Shown: in pieces, positions 10,821 to 25,496 of the stretch
Numbering within the stretch: position 1 is the stretch's first letter
How the letters are laid out: every line of letters starts with the position of its first letter
Notes under the pieces: generated by a model
What the model was told of the DNA's origin: nothing
Databases searched by the model: none
What the model saw: only the letters and a program-made list of their open reading frames with translations
From: Acanthochromis polyacanthus
Lineage: Eukaryota > Chordata > Actinopteri > Pomacentridae
Direction: 5' to 3'
Assembly: GCF_021347895.1 (NCBI RefSeq)
Contig: NC_067118.1
Coordinates: 43,738,755 to 43,802,754 of the forward strand
Length of the DNA stretch: 64,000 nt
Made by a program: the position numbers and the translations under genes

Positions 10821-11675
10821 AGAGGAGTGAGACAGGGAGAGGAGTGAGACAGAGAGGAGTGAGATGGGGAGAGGAGTGAGACAGGGAGAGGAGTGAGATG
10901 AGGAGGAGTGAGACGGGGAGAGGAGTGAGACAGGGAGGAGCGAGATGGGGAGAGGAGTGAGACGGGGAGAGGAGCGAGACAAGGAGGAGTGAGATGGGGA
11001 GAGGAGTGAGATGGGGAGAGGAGTGAGACGAGGAGGAGTGAGACAGGGAGGAGCGAGATGGGGAGAGGAGTGAGACAGGGAGAGGAGTGAGACAATGAGA
11101 AGTGAGATGGAGAGGAGTGTGACGGAGAGGAGTGAGACAGGGAGAGGAGTGAGACAATGAGGAGTGAGACAGGGAGGAGTGAGACAGAGATGAGTGAGAC
11201 GGGGAGATGAGTGAGACAATGAGGAGTGAGATGGAGAGGAGTGCGACGGAGAGGAGTGAGATGGGGAGAGGAGTGAGACAGGGAGAGGAGTGACATGGAG
11301 AGGAGTGAGACGGAGAGGAGTGAGACGGGGAGAGGAGTGAGAGACGGAGAGGAGTGAGAGATGGGGAGGAGTGAGACAGGGAGAGGAGTGAGAGATGGGG
11401 AGGAGTGAGACAGGGGGAGGAGTGAGACGGAGAGGAGTGAGAGATGGGAAGGAGTGAGACAGGGGGTGGAGTGAGACGGAGAGGAGTGATATGGGGAGAG
11501 GAGTGAGACAGGGAGATGAGTGAGACAGAGAGGAGTGAAACAGAGGAGTGAGATGGGGAGAGGAGTGAGACGGGGAGAGGAGTGAGACGGGGAGAGGAGT
11601 GACATGGGGAGATGAGTGAGACGAGAGGAGTGAGACAGGGAGAGGATTGAGATGGGGAGAGGAGGGGGAGAATAG
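10821..11675. repeat. Purine-strand minisatellite (GAGAGGAGTGAGACRGG type)
   Basis: About 850 bp of almost pure A/G on the plus strand is built from degenerate units such as ggagaggagtgagacagg. The bases that break the purine run are mostly the t of gagtgag and the c of gagac. All three minus-strand frames are open over most of it and read as Ser/Leu/Pro/His repeats; this comes from composition and is not a gene. Such tracts can form triplex DNA, which is an inference here. Confidence 0.95.
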
Positions 11676-14378
11676 AAGGATGTGCTTCATTAGCAGATTT
11701 CCCTCCTCTTTTTAGATCCATGGCTCTGGGCTTCACTTTGCTCTCTGAACCAGCGTCTGAATGAGTGCCTTTGTGGCTCAGATGTTCTGAAACTCCCAGT
11801 AAGAGGGGCAGCAGGGGATTACTGGGTAAACTGGGTTCACTGGAAGCACAACTACATAGAACACAATGTTCATTTCTAACTGGCTGCCTTTCTTTCTCTC
11901 TGCTGTGTAATCTCCTTTTTTTTGCTTCTTCTGTGTGTGTCTGAGTTGTCAGACAGCAGAAATAAATCGACGTGTCTGCTGACAGCTAGCAGGAGGAGAC
12001 CACATTCTGTAAAGCTTGAAGGATTTAATTACCCACAAATTGAGTCTGAACAGATGTCTGCATTCGCTCAGCGACAGCATCTGCAGAGAAGTGACGAGAT
12101 TCGGCTCAAAGACAACTCAGGATTTCCACTCAGGTAGAAGTGGTCTGGTCAGACTCAAGAGGCATCAGCTGGAACAAGAGTTTCCTCAACAGGCCGAGAC
12201 TTTCTGACATTTACCTCCTCTACCTGAGCAGACAGCAGCACCACGCCATTAAGACTTCACTACAGGAGAACGACATTCTGACGTCACATTTCTACTCACT
12301 GTGGGTTCATTTTTCACTTTAATATAAAATCCTGCAGCTCAATGGAAACAGAACAACTAGTACTAGAAGTAAAGAGAGATAAAAACATCTTCTGTGCAGT
12401 AAGATGAAGTTATAATGTAAAAATAATTAATATAATGGAATAAACATGTGTAACACAGATATTGCCATTACAAGAAAAAAAATGAGGACTCTACATACTA
12501 CAGATATCTCACCGCTTAAATTTTAGTAAAATCTGTCTAGTTCAGCATAAAAGTCCCTGAATTTTTATCATATATTATATATATGATATAATTTTAGCAT
12601 ATAAACTGGTGGCCATAGCTGAACCACTGTTGGCTTCACAGTTTTTACTTTTTTACAGAATCTGGTTACTGCAAATGGTTTATTTTTGGCAAATTTTTAA
12701 CTAAGATAAATAGAATAAAGTGAAATGTGACAATTCTAAGCTGAAATCTGGTGGTGGTTTCTGGAGGAACAATGAGCAGCTGAAGGTCAAAGTTGGAAAT
12801 CTGATGACTGTTCCAGTTTTTTCAAATGAATGGTTTGATTTTAGCAGTTTAAATAAAAAGTTTGTTTTGGGGGTAAAACTCCCACCATGCAGATAAGAAT
12901 CAATTTTAAAAGGGAAACGTCAGGTTATAAGGTGGTGTCCTAATTCATCAATCGGTTTGTTTGTGGCAATTTAAAGAATTTTACACATAAAATAAAATGA
13001 TTTTGATCAAATGTCATGATTTTAAGTTTAGATTTGTAATGTAACGCTGAGTAGTTTAACAACAGCTGAAGAGCTGAGAATCCAACAGTGGTTCTTATTT
13101 TGAGTTTCTGGCTCTAAAAGTTCAGCAGCTTTTTAAAACTATGAAGTCTTTCAATCTCAGTAGCAGGTTTTAGGGTTAAATTTTACACCAAAGTTCACTT
13201 CTGGGTGCAGTTTAGGGTAAAATTATTAGAAATGTTTGATGATTAATGGAGGAAAAATGGCCGCTTTGCCATTTCTAAACATGATGTCTTAATTAATCAA
13301 TTACAAAAAACAGCTGATTCATTTTCTGTTTTGCAACTGATAAAGTTAATTTCCTCTCAGGTCTGCAGATGCTGTATTCTGCTGAAGATAAAACTTATTT
13401 AATCTCTGCAGCGTCAGCCTGGCTGCACGTTGGCTTCAGCCGAAGAAAGATTCAGAGATGAATGTTTTTTAACTGGGATCAGCTGATGAACACTAAATCT
13501 GATCATATAACTGATGCTAACTATAAAATGGTAATTATTATTATTATTATGCTAACTGTCTGTTGCTCTGTAGGATAAACCTCTGTTCAGAGATGTGCTG
13601 ATTGTTTTACCTGAAGCTGAAATACTTCAGAAACTAGAGGCTTTTCTCTTTTTTCTGCCTCATTATCGCTCTTTGCTCCTCGTTTCCACTCATGGGAACT
13701 ACAGACCTACTTGTCTCTCACACGTTTCTGCTGCTGGAACAACACGACTATAACCAGCCTTATTAAAACACTCTGAGAGTTTATTCCTCCCACCGGCTCC
13801 ACTCACAGCTACTCCAAACAATCACAGCACTAAACAAAGCCACAGTACTAATCCTCTTAAAGCAGCGCTGACTGGAAGCCGTTCAGAAACCTCCAGGTTC
13901 TCCACCTTCAGCTATTTACATGGATCCACTTTAGCACCTCATATGAAATTCAGTTACTTTTTCATTACCGTTTACTCCCTTATTTGGCCTGTCCTTTATC
14001 ACCGTAATGAAAGCAAACAGTCGCTGTGTTCCACTAAAGACATCCAGACATGTTAGTGTGGGAAAAGCAAAGTTTAAACAATGACGGCTCCTTCCAGGTC
14101 TACAGCCTAAATTCATATTTGAACAGAAAAACAACCGAGACACTTTAAGCTTTCCATGAGTCATGGTTTCACATTTTTCCCTGACACGTTATCAGACATT
14201 TAAAGCTGCTGACTGCCCTGCAGAGATTGCCCCCGGGGTAAATGAAGAGGTTAGATTAGCTTTACTGGTGTGGTTTGATATAAATATAAAGTTAAATTAG
14301 TCCAGACTGAGCTAAAAGAGACAGAACGACCGAACACCGGTACGCTGATGTGATTGATGGACTGTGCACAGCTTCAGT

Positions 14379-14380
<2 letters not shown>

Positions 14381-14442
<62 letters not shown>

Positions 14443-14717
14443 TACATTGTGGGGACAACTGTAGGAAATCCAAAAACTATGTCACTTGTGGGGACCTCAT
14501 TTTGGTCCCCACAAGTTTAAACAGTGTTTTCTTGGCCATGTTGTTGTTACTGAAAAAGTGAAAGCGCAAACACATTTCTTTAGGGTTAGACATTGTTTTG
14601 GTCTGGGTTAAGGTTAGGGTTAGGGTAAGGGTTTGGTTAAGGTTAGGGTAAGGGTTAGGGGTTAGATATGAATGGGAGTCAATGGTAAGTCCCCACAAAG
14701 ATAGAAAAACATAGTGC

Positions 14718-14796
<79 letters not shown>

Positions 14797-14827
14797 TGTG
14801 TGTGGGTGTGTGTGTGTGTGTGTGTGT
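14381..14827. mobile_element. GT-flanked element with inverted tgtggggac ends
   Basis: Two GT microsatellites (14381-14437 and 14722-14827) flank about 280 bp. That interior starts with ttgtggggacaactgtagg and ends with gtccccacaaagatagaa, so the ends are inverted. It contains a further ggggacctcattttggtcccc hairpin and telomere-like runs (ttagggttagggtaaggg) at 14580-14665. This arrangement is widespread in fish genomes and explains the Cys-Val open frames here, which are not genes. Confidence 0.75.
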
Positions 14828-16839
14828 CCATATCGGACCTGGTATATTTCCCTTCAGTGAGGCTGTTGTGCAGGTTATTGTTGTTTCCTTCTGTTGTAGA
14901 GAATCAGCTAAATACTGCTTCTGAAGGGCATTTAGCTCAATGCAGCTTTCTGTAGAAGGTCCATTTTTACATGAATCATTTCAAACCTTTAAGTTAAACA
15001 CAGATATTAGCCGCCTACAACAGACATATAGTTAACTGCCTCAAGGATCTCCTTCTAAAGATGTTTACCAGCTGAACTAAGATGCCAAATATCAGCACAG
15101 CTCATCTGTTCATGCTAAGTCTCCTTACACGTGTAAATCTGACTTTCTACAGACAATGAGTATTCCTAACTGTGGGACAACAATTAATAAACCTGTAGCT
15201 TTGATAACAAGGATGTAAATCCTGAACTATTTCCGATAATCAGCAGCCATATTGATCATTAATGTAGCATTAGAACACAGGAGTGATGGTTGCTGGAAAT
15301 GTTCCTCTGTACCCCTATGGAGATATTCCATTAAAAACCAGCTGTTTACAGCTACAACAGTCATTTACCACATTAACTATGTCTGCACTGGATTTATCAT
15401 TCATTTAATGTGATCTTCATGGGGAAAAAAACTGCTTTTCTTTCAACAATAAGGACATTTCTAAGTGATACCAGACTGTTGAACAGTAGTGTGTGTTTGC
15501 ATGTTCATATCTTGGACAACAAATACACAACAATAAGCCACCAACACAGCCTAACTACACTACAGAACACTATCCGTGTACACCTCAGTACACACTGAAC
15601 ACGCTTGTTCAGGCTGACAAAAACAGACCATTAGCCTCCATCAGCATATCACACCTCCACCTGGAACACGTCAGAATGTGGATCATGGATTAAACAAAAA
15701 GCTTTACTAACTGGTTGTACTGGGGTGAAGGAGTGTTTTCAATGTGGATGCTGGATAGTCAGTCACTGAGCTAATGAATAAAAAACTGTTTGCTTCCATC
15801 CTGTACATTTCCCTTCATGCAGATAAAACACATCCATCTGAGCTCTGGGAGAGTTTTACTACGATAAAATCTCAGTGGAGTTAAAAATTCACAGTCCACA
15901 GAGTAATAATTAATCTCTGCTGCTGGTCCCCTGGCCTCTATAAGGTCACAGCCAGCACTCTATCCAGACTGCTAACCCTGTTCTACAGTAACCAGGAATA
16001 ATCCAGCGGTACGACACACAAACACTGCAATGTCACTCGTCAAAGCGTTTCAGTTGTTTTAAAATGCTGTCAGAGTCTGGATGTGAATTCAGCTGCCAGG
16101 AGGATTCGATGCATCAGAACAAACAGACATGACAGAAGAACAACGAGACAGGTGGAAAATGAGACGGTGTTAGAGCCAGAGAGACAAAGCGATATGGAAA
16201 AAGACGCCAGAGAGGGCTGGGTAGAAAGAAAATCACAAGAAGGACATAGAGAAAGACAGATATGTGTGATGGGAGGGATGAAGGCAGCCAGTTCATACCA
16301 GAGAAACAACAAGGAAAACCAGAAACACGCTATTTAAAACATCCTCAGCAAAGTTCACCTGAAATAAAGAATTTGTTTCCCTGTTGAAGAGTGCAGAGCT
16401 CAAAGGCATCACATCTGTGGATTAACCACCAGAAAATAGTAATAATTAGTGGTTGTTTTCAGCAGTAATCACACAGTAATCTGCAGTCGTTGTTGTGAAA
16501 GGTTTAAACTAAATGTCGCTGTGGATCTCCAGCTGCTTAAAGCAGACGGAGGTGTTCAGGAATAAAACAGGAACTCATATCTCCTTAAAAACAGCCCTGT
16601 CTCCTGGAAAATCAGACAGAATTCTGAACTGTAGGAAGAGGAAGTGTAGATAAGGTGGGGGCGTGGCCTGTTAGAGCCTCTCTGGGACCTTGCAGCCATC
16701 TCAGGTGAGTCTGTGGTGTCAGGTAGTGGCTGTGTCTTTGTCTTTTCCTTTTTAGATAGCATTAGCAGTTAGTGATTGGTCCTTACATCCTAGATGAAGT
16801 CTGCTTGTATAGTCTCTGTCTGTGGTGAAGTAGTGAAGG

Positions 16840-17050
16840 ATTTTAGCAATTAGCGGTTAGCATTAGCATGTAGCACTAGCAAGTTTGGCTGGCTTGTATA
16901 GTTTCTTTGTCAGTGGTCAGTTTGCTTTGGACATGGTCGTAGTCTAGCAGTTAGCATTAGCATTTAGAGGGGCTTGGAGAGTTTATAAGTATGGGTTCTT
17001 TGTCACTTTTTAGCAGTTGGCACTCAGTATTCAGCATCTAGCTCTAGCAA
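16840..17050. repeat. Degenerate TTAGCATTAGCA-type stretch
   Basis: Words such as gttagcattagcatgtagca, agcagttagcattagcattt and agcatctagctctagcaaac recur irregularly over about 200 bp. The similar vocabulary (agctagctaacac) in 26100-27100 may be related. It has no strict period and no coding potential. Confidence 0.45.
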
Positions 17051-17404
17051 ACTGATAGCATCTGGTCCCTACCTGGAGCATCTCCTAAACCGGCCTGGGT
17101 CAGCTGAACGGTGCTGGTTGAATTGTGTAGGAGAAGTGTGAACTGGCACTAAGGGGGTGAATCTGGGATGCCAGAGTTCATCTTAGCCTCCTGGAGGTGT
17201 TGTGGGACTAAATAGGAGAAACAGCGTTGAAGGGAGGTTTCCACCTGATGACCCCCAGAGATGTTAGAATCACTGCTCTCTGGTGGTATAGTGATGGATC
17301 AGGGGTCCTAGGGCCTTCATGGAGTGGCATCCTCTTTGTTTGGAGCATGAGTGTCTTGTGTTTAAACTAATGTGCATTGAAAGAAGTGTTTTTGTCCTGG
17401 ATTA

Positions 17405-17475
17405 CGTTTGTTTAGGGTTGGGGTTTGGGGTTAGAGATTAGAGATTAAGGATTAGAGGTTAGGGTTGGGGTTGTG
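17405..17475. repeat. Telomere-like degenerate G-rich stretch
   Basis: The run tttagggttggggtttgggg followed by attagaggttagggttgggg is a degenerate TTAGGG-type sequence on the plus strand. Similar short runs occur at 804-822, 14580-14665, 31918-31940, 37722-37738, 55676-55686 and 62140-62240. None is long enough to suggest a former telomere. Confidence 0.6.
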
Positions 17476-20400
17476 TTGTACTGAGCTTTCATTTCAGCTG
17501 GTGCGTTTCAGTAAAACCTAAACTCAGTCACTGTTTACATCCTTTTGCTTCTCTCCTGCTCTCTGTGCTCACAGATACTGCAGTTTATTTCAGCTCAAAC
17601 CCCCTAAATCTGTTCCCACATCGTGTTCTGTTTTTGTTGTCAGATATATTGAAATGAAGTGGAAATAGCGACTGAAACACAAAAAAAATCACAACAAATA
17701 TGCCGTGACTGAAGATATTTCCATCCACAATTATCGCTCAGACAGAAACTTAATAGCATAGTAAGTCTTAGTAAATTATGTCAGTCTTCTTCCTGAAGGG
17801 GGCGTGGCCAGCAGCAGCTTAGCGCCGTTTAAAGCTACAGACACTGAAACAGTCCATTTAGAAAACCAGCGCTTATACAGCAAAGAGAATGTAGTTTAGC
17901 TGTATCAGAACATCGTGTTTATGAGACAGGGCTGATGCTACAAATGACACTAACTGAGAATCCAAACTCAATCTAGAGACACTGACAACACCACAGCACA
18001 TGGATTACAGGAGCTATTTATGTCTTCCTCACTCTCTTTCTCATTTAAAAACCATCTGATGCATGACACAAAGTACCTCTAAAGTCACCTGGACGTTCTG
18101 ATGCATCACGCAAAGTGCTTCCAAAATCACCATTAGAGCTGGTATTTAATGCATCTGTATATGAGCAGAAATCCTCAAATAAATGTATGTAAATCCTATT
18201 AATTCCATATAATAATGTGACAGTGATTTGGATAATCCATGTTTCAGCGTATCTTCATATGAAAGCTGCTGGTGATGCAGGAATCATCACTTTCTGCCTC
18301 TTTTCATATTAATTTAGGAGCAGTGATCACAGCTGGCACCTGGAATCACCTACTCAGAGGGTTTTTATGGAACTATGAGTGATCCTCATGTTTAATACAG
18401 TGAATAACTCAGTGGTAATATGCAGGGATCATTACAGGCCCTTTGTCTTTTTAATATCCTCCATGGACACAGGGAAATTAAATCGTCCCACACGAAAAAC
18501 ACAAACATGAAAGGAACCATCAGAGGAAGGCTGATGATAGCGTGACCCAATTACATAAACTGTGGCTGAAAGGTTCACGTTTAGTTCTTCACCTGGACAT
18601 ACAGGGAAAGAGCTAAACATATATATGTGTGTGTGTGTGTATATATATCTGTAGAATGTGAACAATACCATCTCTATGTGAGTTCAAAACCCAGTCAGAT
18701 GTCTGTTGGAAGATCTGTCAATCATTGCTGACATCCCAGCATGCCGTTCAACCTTTCCCCTACTTCCTGCCTCCAGTGAAAGGACCTTTCAGGAGATTTA
18801 ACCTTTAACCTGGTCCTCATCGCATAACAAACATCTAGATGAAAATGAAGAAATGTCTGCATAGTTTATAGAGTTTTAGTGCTGTGCTGCTTTTTGACAC
18901 GATGATGAACATAAAAGGAGTTTGCCCTGAACCTAAGAAAACAGAAACATCCAGTAAAACTTCAGAGTTTGATTTCATGTGACAGTCAATGCTGTACGTC
19001 TACATTTAGAACATCTGAAACACAGCAGAAGCTACAGCTGTTCAGATTGTAGATAAAACATGAGAGCAGGAAATGGAGCTTCTCAAAATGGGGCAGAACA
19101 ACAAAGATCAACACCGGGGGGTTATTCTGATGTTCTGTATGTCCAGTCAGCCTTCTGTCCTAATTTAAAGTCAGACCGTCACCTCAGAATATTTCACCTG
19201 ATCCTAAACAACAAACATGTGACTGAAGCAGTTTTAAAGGTCCTTTTTTTTAGCCCCTTTTCAGCAAATTAATGAAAGCCTCACATGTCCCTGGAATGCA
19301 ACTTTTACTTTTTAAGCTCCAAATACTGAATAAATGTTTTATTTTACTAAGACTGTTTAACCCTGGTGTCGCCCCGTTATAAATGGACGGTTTTTAATGT
19401 CTGTAGCTTTAAATGCAGTGGATGTGCTGTTGGCAACACCCCCTTCAGGAAGAAGACTCTCTCTGCGTCTTTGATCGGCTTAGATGTGAATCGGTGAACA
19501 CAGACCAGGACCTCCTTTTGCTGCTAACTTTCAATCTGAGAAATAATTTTGTACAGTGATAAAGCTAAATCCTGAACCCAGCCGCTGCTTCTACCGTCTG
19601 AGTTTCATATAAAATCTGTATTTCAGGGCTGCAGCTCCACTCTGACTGCTGCTTAACATGTAGTCTTAATGAGCTGCATCTCAGTCCATATTTAATATTC
19701 CTTCCATTGTCTGACAACAACAACAACAAACCCCTAAAGGAGAACAGGCTGATGAAAATGTGAGCACAGAGAGAAGCTAACAAAATACCGAGTTCAGGTT
19801 TCACTGAAAACACAGAAACCATCCAGTCCTTGAGTAAAGGAATCAGTCTGACAGTTTCCACTCTTTCTGAATGTTTTTGGAATGTTTCCCGTGTATACAG
19901 ACCTCTAAGTCTAACAGTAATGTTAGCAATATTAGCCAAACAACATTTTTCTGCCATCAGAAATAGAAATAAAAGTAATCCACTGGACCTTCAGTTCCTC
20001 AGACGCTGGCAGTGCATGAACACTCTTGTGTTCACTCTTGAGGCTAATAGTGAATTTTTGCCTGTGGCTGAGACATTTTCAAATCTTCAGAATCAGCTTT
20101 AGAGAATAAATAAATGTGGTAGACTGAGAGGCAGCTGCTGATTCTGGAAGGAACAGGACTATAGAAAGTCTGATGTGGATGATGATGGTTCTTAAGGTGG
20201 ATCGTAGTAGTTTAGTGAGATTCATGTTGGTTATCTATTTGTTGGGAGGTCCTGAGGTGGATTCAATATTCTATACAGTGAAAATGTATTAGTTTTTTAT
20301 TATGATGAGTGCTTCTTCATCACTTAGACTCTGCTGTTTACCTGGTCAACAAGTATCTGAGGAATGTTCTCATTCAGGTCAAATCAGACACAATCATGCT

Positions 20401-23400
20401 ACAAAGTTGTCATCATGGCGTGTTTGAAGCTTTTGTTTCTCCACCAGCTATAAATCCACAATTTCCCAAATGTACGGCTAAACGACAGATTTCTGCTAAA
20501 ATCACACAAAGACGAGAAGAAGCTCCTGCTATAATCGATCCTCATTTGTATTCCCTCTCTGAAGGTCCTTCCTTCTGGGTTCTAATCTGCTTCATCAGAC
20601 CACGCTGCTGGTTAAACTGAGGTCAAACTGAACAGACTTCTTCCTCCATTAGCTCAGTTAATCTGTGAATCATTGAATCTTGGCGTCATGGCTGCAGTAC
20701 ACCAGTATCCTTACTGGTTTTAGTGGTTCTACTGAAGGTGGTGTGATGTTAGACCAAGGGAAAACATTTAGGAAGACTTCATTTACAACTAAGTTAATAA
20801 TCAATAAATTGCTTGTATTTCTTGAGATGGAGATGGAGAGATGGAGCTAAACACTAACTCCAACCTCTGATGGATGCAGACAGGTCAGGCTGGAAAGCTA
20901 CAGCTTCTTCTAACGTACACAATAACAACGATAGAGTTCTGGCTTTGATACGCAGTGCTTTCCTATTTCCTTATAATGTAACAACTAATTGCAGTGAAAC
21001 TTCTAAACTCAAGGTTGTTTGTGGGAGAAAACCATAATAATCCTCCCTAAAGGACACCTGCATCCTCCCTATGAGATACCACTAATGGCTACATCACATC
21101 TCAGCTAACAGGAAAAAGACTAACTGGTAGAAAGCAGGAAGAGGTTTGCTGGAGGTTCTTCTACAGGGTGCAGCTTCTAGGGATTGAATGGATCATGTAC
21201 CAGAGATATGCACATATCTGACCACCAATTAATGGGAGAACTAAGTCTAAACCACAGTTTATCCCCACATTTAGCCAGTCACATTTCAGTATTTGAATTA
21301 TATGTTTGTGTTTCATAACCAATTACATTTCACTATACAGTATAAAACGTTCTGTTCATATCAGACTTTATCCTTTTCTGGGAGGTTGTTCCAAACAGAG
21401 AAGGTATTTGTACAAGATTCTTTTGAGACTCTGATATTTACAAAATAAACAGCTTCATTGGAGAGAAGCTTCAGCTTCATTATTTATTTATTGATCCCCT
21501 TCAATAAACAAATAAAAATAAGTAGTTTGTCTTCTATCTCTAAAAACAAACATGCTCAACAATAGATAAAACAATTAAAGCACTCAGAGAGCTCAGTCCT
21601 CCTCTTAGGCTGCTCAGTCATTGGATCATTCCAAAGGCTGAAATCTTGAAACAATTTATGGCAGAAATCATCACAGAATGTGTCCATTTAAAATAGATGT
21701 ACCCACAAACAGGCGTGTGTTCTGCATGTGTATGTTATGTACGGATACCAGATCATGTAAATATGCAGCGGGCAACTCAGAAACCCCCCCACAGTTTAAT
21801 CAGCTGTTCCTTGGATCATTTCTGATGGATAAGTCCTGATAAGTCCTCAGAGGTGGATTTGTAGCAGGATCACAATCAGCTGATGTAGTGTTCACTGGTT
21901 GTCATGGTTACAGTGACGCCGTGCTGCTATCTGACAATGATACAGAAATCTTTAACTAATCCATGGATCCAGACTAAAAGCTGCATCACTGACAGGATCT
22001 GATCACTTGGTCCTTGAGTCATTTCTGACCTTCCCTGAAATTTCATTCAAATCTGTTGGTCTGTTTTAGAGGAATGTTGGTAACAGACAGACAGACAGAT
22101 GTATGTCAGTCATCACATAACTGCTGTTTCTTGGTGCAGTAAAAATACCTAAAAATGTCCAATAGTTAGCTCCAGTCCTGTCTTGGTTTGTTTTGAGTTC
22201 TCCCAAATGAACCATCTTCCTGCCAGTAGTAGAGCGTTACCAGAAGTCACTCTATCATCACGCCTTCTCCAGTCAGAGCTTTCTGAGGATGACGGATCCA
22301 CAGACTCACAGCTTCCCACTCACTGCAACACTCCGAGTAGCGATTTAACACTCGGTGACATCGACTCAGAACCAGATTATCAGCAGGAATTCTGCTCAGA
22401 TCAAACATCACCACTGAACTTTTTTTTGTGCTGCTTATTTAATAAACTGTCCAATGGCAGATCTGCAGTTTCCTTACACTTCCAGGGCTTATCGCTACTC
22501 CAGACAGGGTTCTTAACAGAGCAGGAAAGATAAATGCTCTCAGGAATAATCTATAAAGCTGGAATATATTAATCCCACCATGAAGCATTTTAGAGATAGA
22601 TCCACTTCTTAATTAATTATACCTTTCTTGCTATGCTGCATCTGCAGAGCTCTAACTTCATAAATATGCTCTGGCATGCTGGATCTGTGTTAATGTGAGT
22701 GGGCAGCTTTTATAGGAACACAAAACTCAGAGTTTGTGTTAAAAACGGGAGCTGACTAACAGATAATTTCAGTGTAGGCTGTACGGTGGGTAAATATAAG
22801 AGTATCCTGGGTTTTTTTTGGCAGTTTTAATCTTCGGTTTTTGCACAATTAGACATTCTGTTGTGTTTAAATGATGCTGATTTCACTCTGAGCAGCCAAA
22901 GATTACATCATGATTACACGAGAAACGGAATAAATCCACTGGTCTGATAGTTTTCAGATAGAAGCTCCCTGCTGGTATCATTAGAGGTTCTGTCTACAGC
23001 TTCTGTTCTGTCAGCGAATAAAACCTGCCGTAAAAACGTAACTCACTCTTTTTACACCTCACTCCGTTTACCCCTCCCACCGTTTACTGGAGCTGCAGTG
23101 TGAATTAAAGGAGTTTATGAGTCTGAGTTTTAGAGCAGAACTTCAGCTTTGTGTGGAACTTAAAATGCAGCGTTAAAGTGAAGCTTTCACACTTTCTGGT
23201 GGAATAGAAGGAGGCAGAACTTTTAAACAGAATATCTGTTAAGTACTGCACACATCACAGTACACGTTAAATGGAATCTCTTGTCTCTAACCTTCCATCC
23301 TGCATCATTTTTAAGGTTTCTCATTGGCCAGCCTACAGTAAGAAGCTCTTATGTAAGATCTCCAAAGCTTCGTTCTAAAACAGTTCCAGAGCTCTGCTGC

Positions 23401-25496
23401 TATTTTAATCCTGCTCTGATTCAGTTTTTTTACTTTCACTAAATGTGATTGAGGAGAATACATCTAGTTTATATAACGTGCCTCTATGAATACACACTAT
23501 TGATGCTTTTAGCAGAAAGGTAGGAGGTTAGTGGATTCCTAGGATCCCTTTAAATGTATGAGCAGCTACAGAAACATAAGTATGATCAGTAATGTTGGAT
23601 GGATCTTGGAAAAAAGCTTCTGAGTCTTCAGTAGCATCGCTTGTCAGTAACACAAAAGCAACACCTAGTGTGTACAAGCTGTGTACAAATCCAGAATAAA
23701 TCCAGGATGACTACAGCAGAAACATTCTGACGGAAACTATCAGCTGGTTTATTACAGACTCAGGGTCAGTTAATGAGCCGCTGAGTGTTTAATCAGTTAT
23801 ACCTCCATTCCAGATGTGCTGTTGGCTTTCTGTCGTCTCCTTCCTGCAGCTCTGTGGTTTCTAAGAGACTTCCGGGTTCAGTTTCATGTGTGGACAGAAA
23901 AAGGCCTCAGAGAGCAGACTGAAGGTGTTCAGTTTTAAATAATCTCGACTCGTTGATCAGCTCGTTCTGCTGGTTGATGTCTTTCAACGTTATTTACACT
24001 CGTTCACACACCAGAATGCTGATGAGTCAAGACTTCAAGCTTCTTTGCAGATGAACTATGAAGCATTTAGAAACTGATCTATGAACAGCCTTCGAAGGTT
24101 TCTGGATTCAGGGGGAAGAAACGTTTGTCCTCCTGGTGGAAATGTTGAGATTTAAGATTGAGTATTTATCATGTTTATCTGCTTCTTCTTATGTTCTTCC
24201 ATTTTAGTCCAGTCTGAGAGCCCAAATAAAACTCAGCTAGCTTTAAGCTGTTGAACACCTCCTGATGTTCCTCTGCTGCCCTCAGGGTGTTTCATACGTC
24301 TGGATCATGGACTGTTCCCGTTTATGATGTAAAATCATGACTGACTGCTGTATGAACACGCTGCTATGATTCTATGTCCTTAACGAGCTCATCAGTGACT
24401 GTTCCTGGACCTGCTGGTTTTAAACGAGGTCGTGACCCAGTATGAGTCTGTGGAGCATCTGTAGCTCCTCTATGAGCAGATTAACATAATTAGAGTGTTT
24501 TTACTGAGCATGAGGAACACAATGAGACTAAAATGTGAACATTTAGCTGTAGACGTCTTCATCTAGTCGTTTCGTTTCAGCTCTTAGTGCTGAAACAGTC
24601 AGGAAAGTTCAGTCAGTGATTGGATGAGTCAGATTTCCAGCCTGATTGTGTTGATTAGAGAAGTGTGTAAAGAGTCAGAGCTGATAGAACTCCTACCTAA
24701 CAACAGTCCTGCTGTTCTAACAACGTTCTGAGAAAGTTCTGCTAAGTTGGAGTAAACTTTTTAGTGGGAGGTTTTTTCTCTTAAGTGGCCAGAAGTTCTT
24801 CAAAGACATTTCTCTAAAAATGCTCTTCTGTTGAATTTCCTACATTTGTTTATTGTGGAAACAGTTCATGGAAGAATCCTCAGAACGTTGCATTCAACAT
24901 GTTCCACATCTGTTAGGAACCTTTTATGAAACCCATTGTCTCTAACGTCTGGAAAGGTTTCTTAGTGTGTGAAAGTTCTTCTTCAGTTATCATGCTATAT
25001 AATAATAAACTACATCCTCCTCCCAACATGTCTGAGTTTATGTTTACCTTTATAATGAGAAATATTCATATTCTTTCTTCTACATTAGGTTGAAATGTTT
25101 CCTTTGAAACATTTTAGAACATGGAGGAAATGTTTATCAAAGTTGTAGAAACATTCCTCGTTATCTGGTCAAATCTTAGTCAAACATGTAGTTTTATCCG
25201 GTGTGTGTAGGTCCTCTAGTGTTGGTTTTATCCAGATCAGTGTGTGTTTGTCCACTCTAATGCTGCTTTTACTCTCAGAAACAAGCAGGTCAACCAGCTC
25301 CAGATGAACTCCAGGACTCATCATGTGACTGCTCTCAGGACTACCATGTGGTTTGGATTACTTCCAGGAACACTGACTGGTTATAAAGCAGCTCTTCACA
25401 TTAAAACATGTCTTTTTCTGCAGCCTACAGCTCCTCTGACAAACACATACGGAAGCAGATCCGTTTCCTAGTTTCCTACTTTCTCTGTGCACTGAC

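Larger units (their letters stand above)
5882..25496 (-). other. MGLL intron 1 (about 19.6 kb)
   Basis: This intron is bounded by the exon 1 donor GTCAGT at 25496 and the exon 2 acceptor at 5882. It contains the transposon complex at 6681-10590, the purine array at 10821-11675, a GT-flanked element at 14381-14827 and a TTAGCATTAGCA-rich stretch at 16840-17050. I saw no coding exon, RNA gene or clear repeat in 11700-14340, 14960-16600, 17500-18580 or 18680-25480; the short open frames there have no recognisable content. A long first intron is usual for MGLL. Confidence 0.75.

Noticed and set aside
10787..11736. Three overlapping 270-305 codon frames on the minus strand
   Set aside because: All three frames are open at once because the tract is nearly pure pyrimidine on that strand; the products are Ser/Leu/Pro/His repeats.
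14364..14955. Cys-Val-rich open frames
   Set aside because: These are translations of GT microsatellites.
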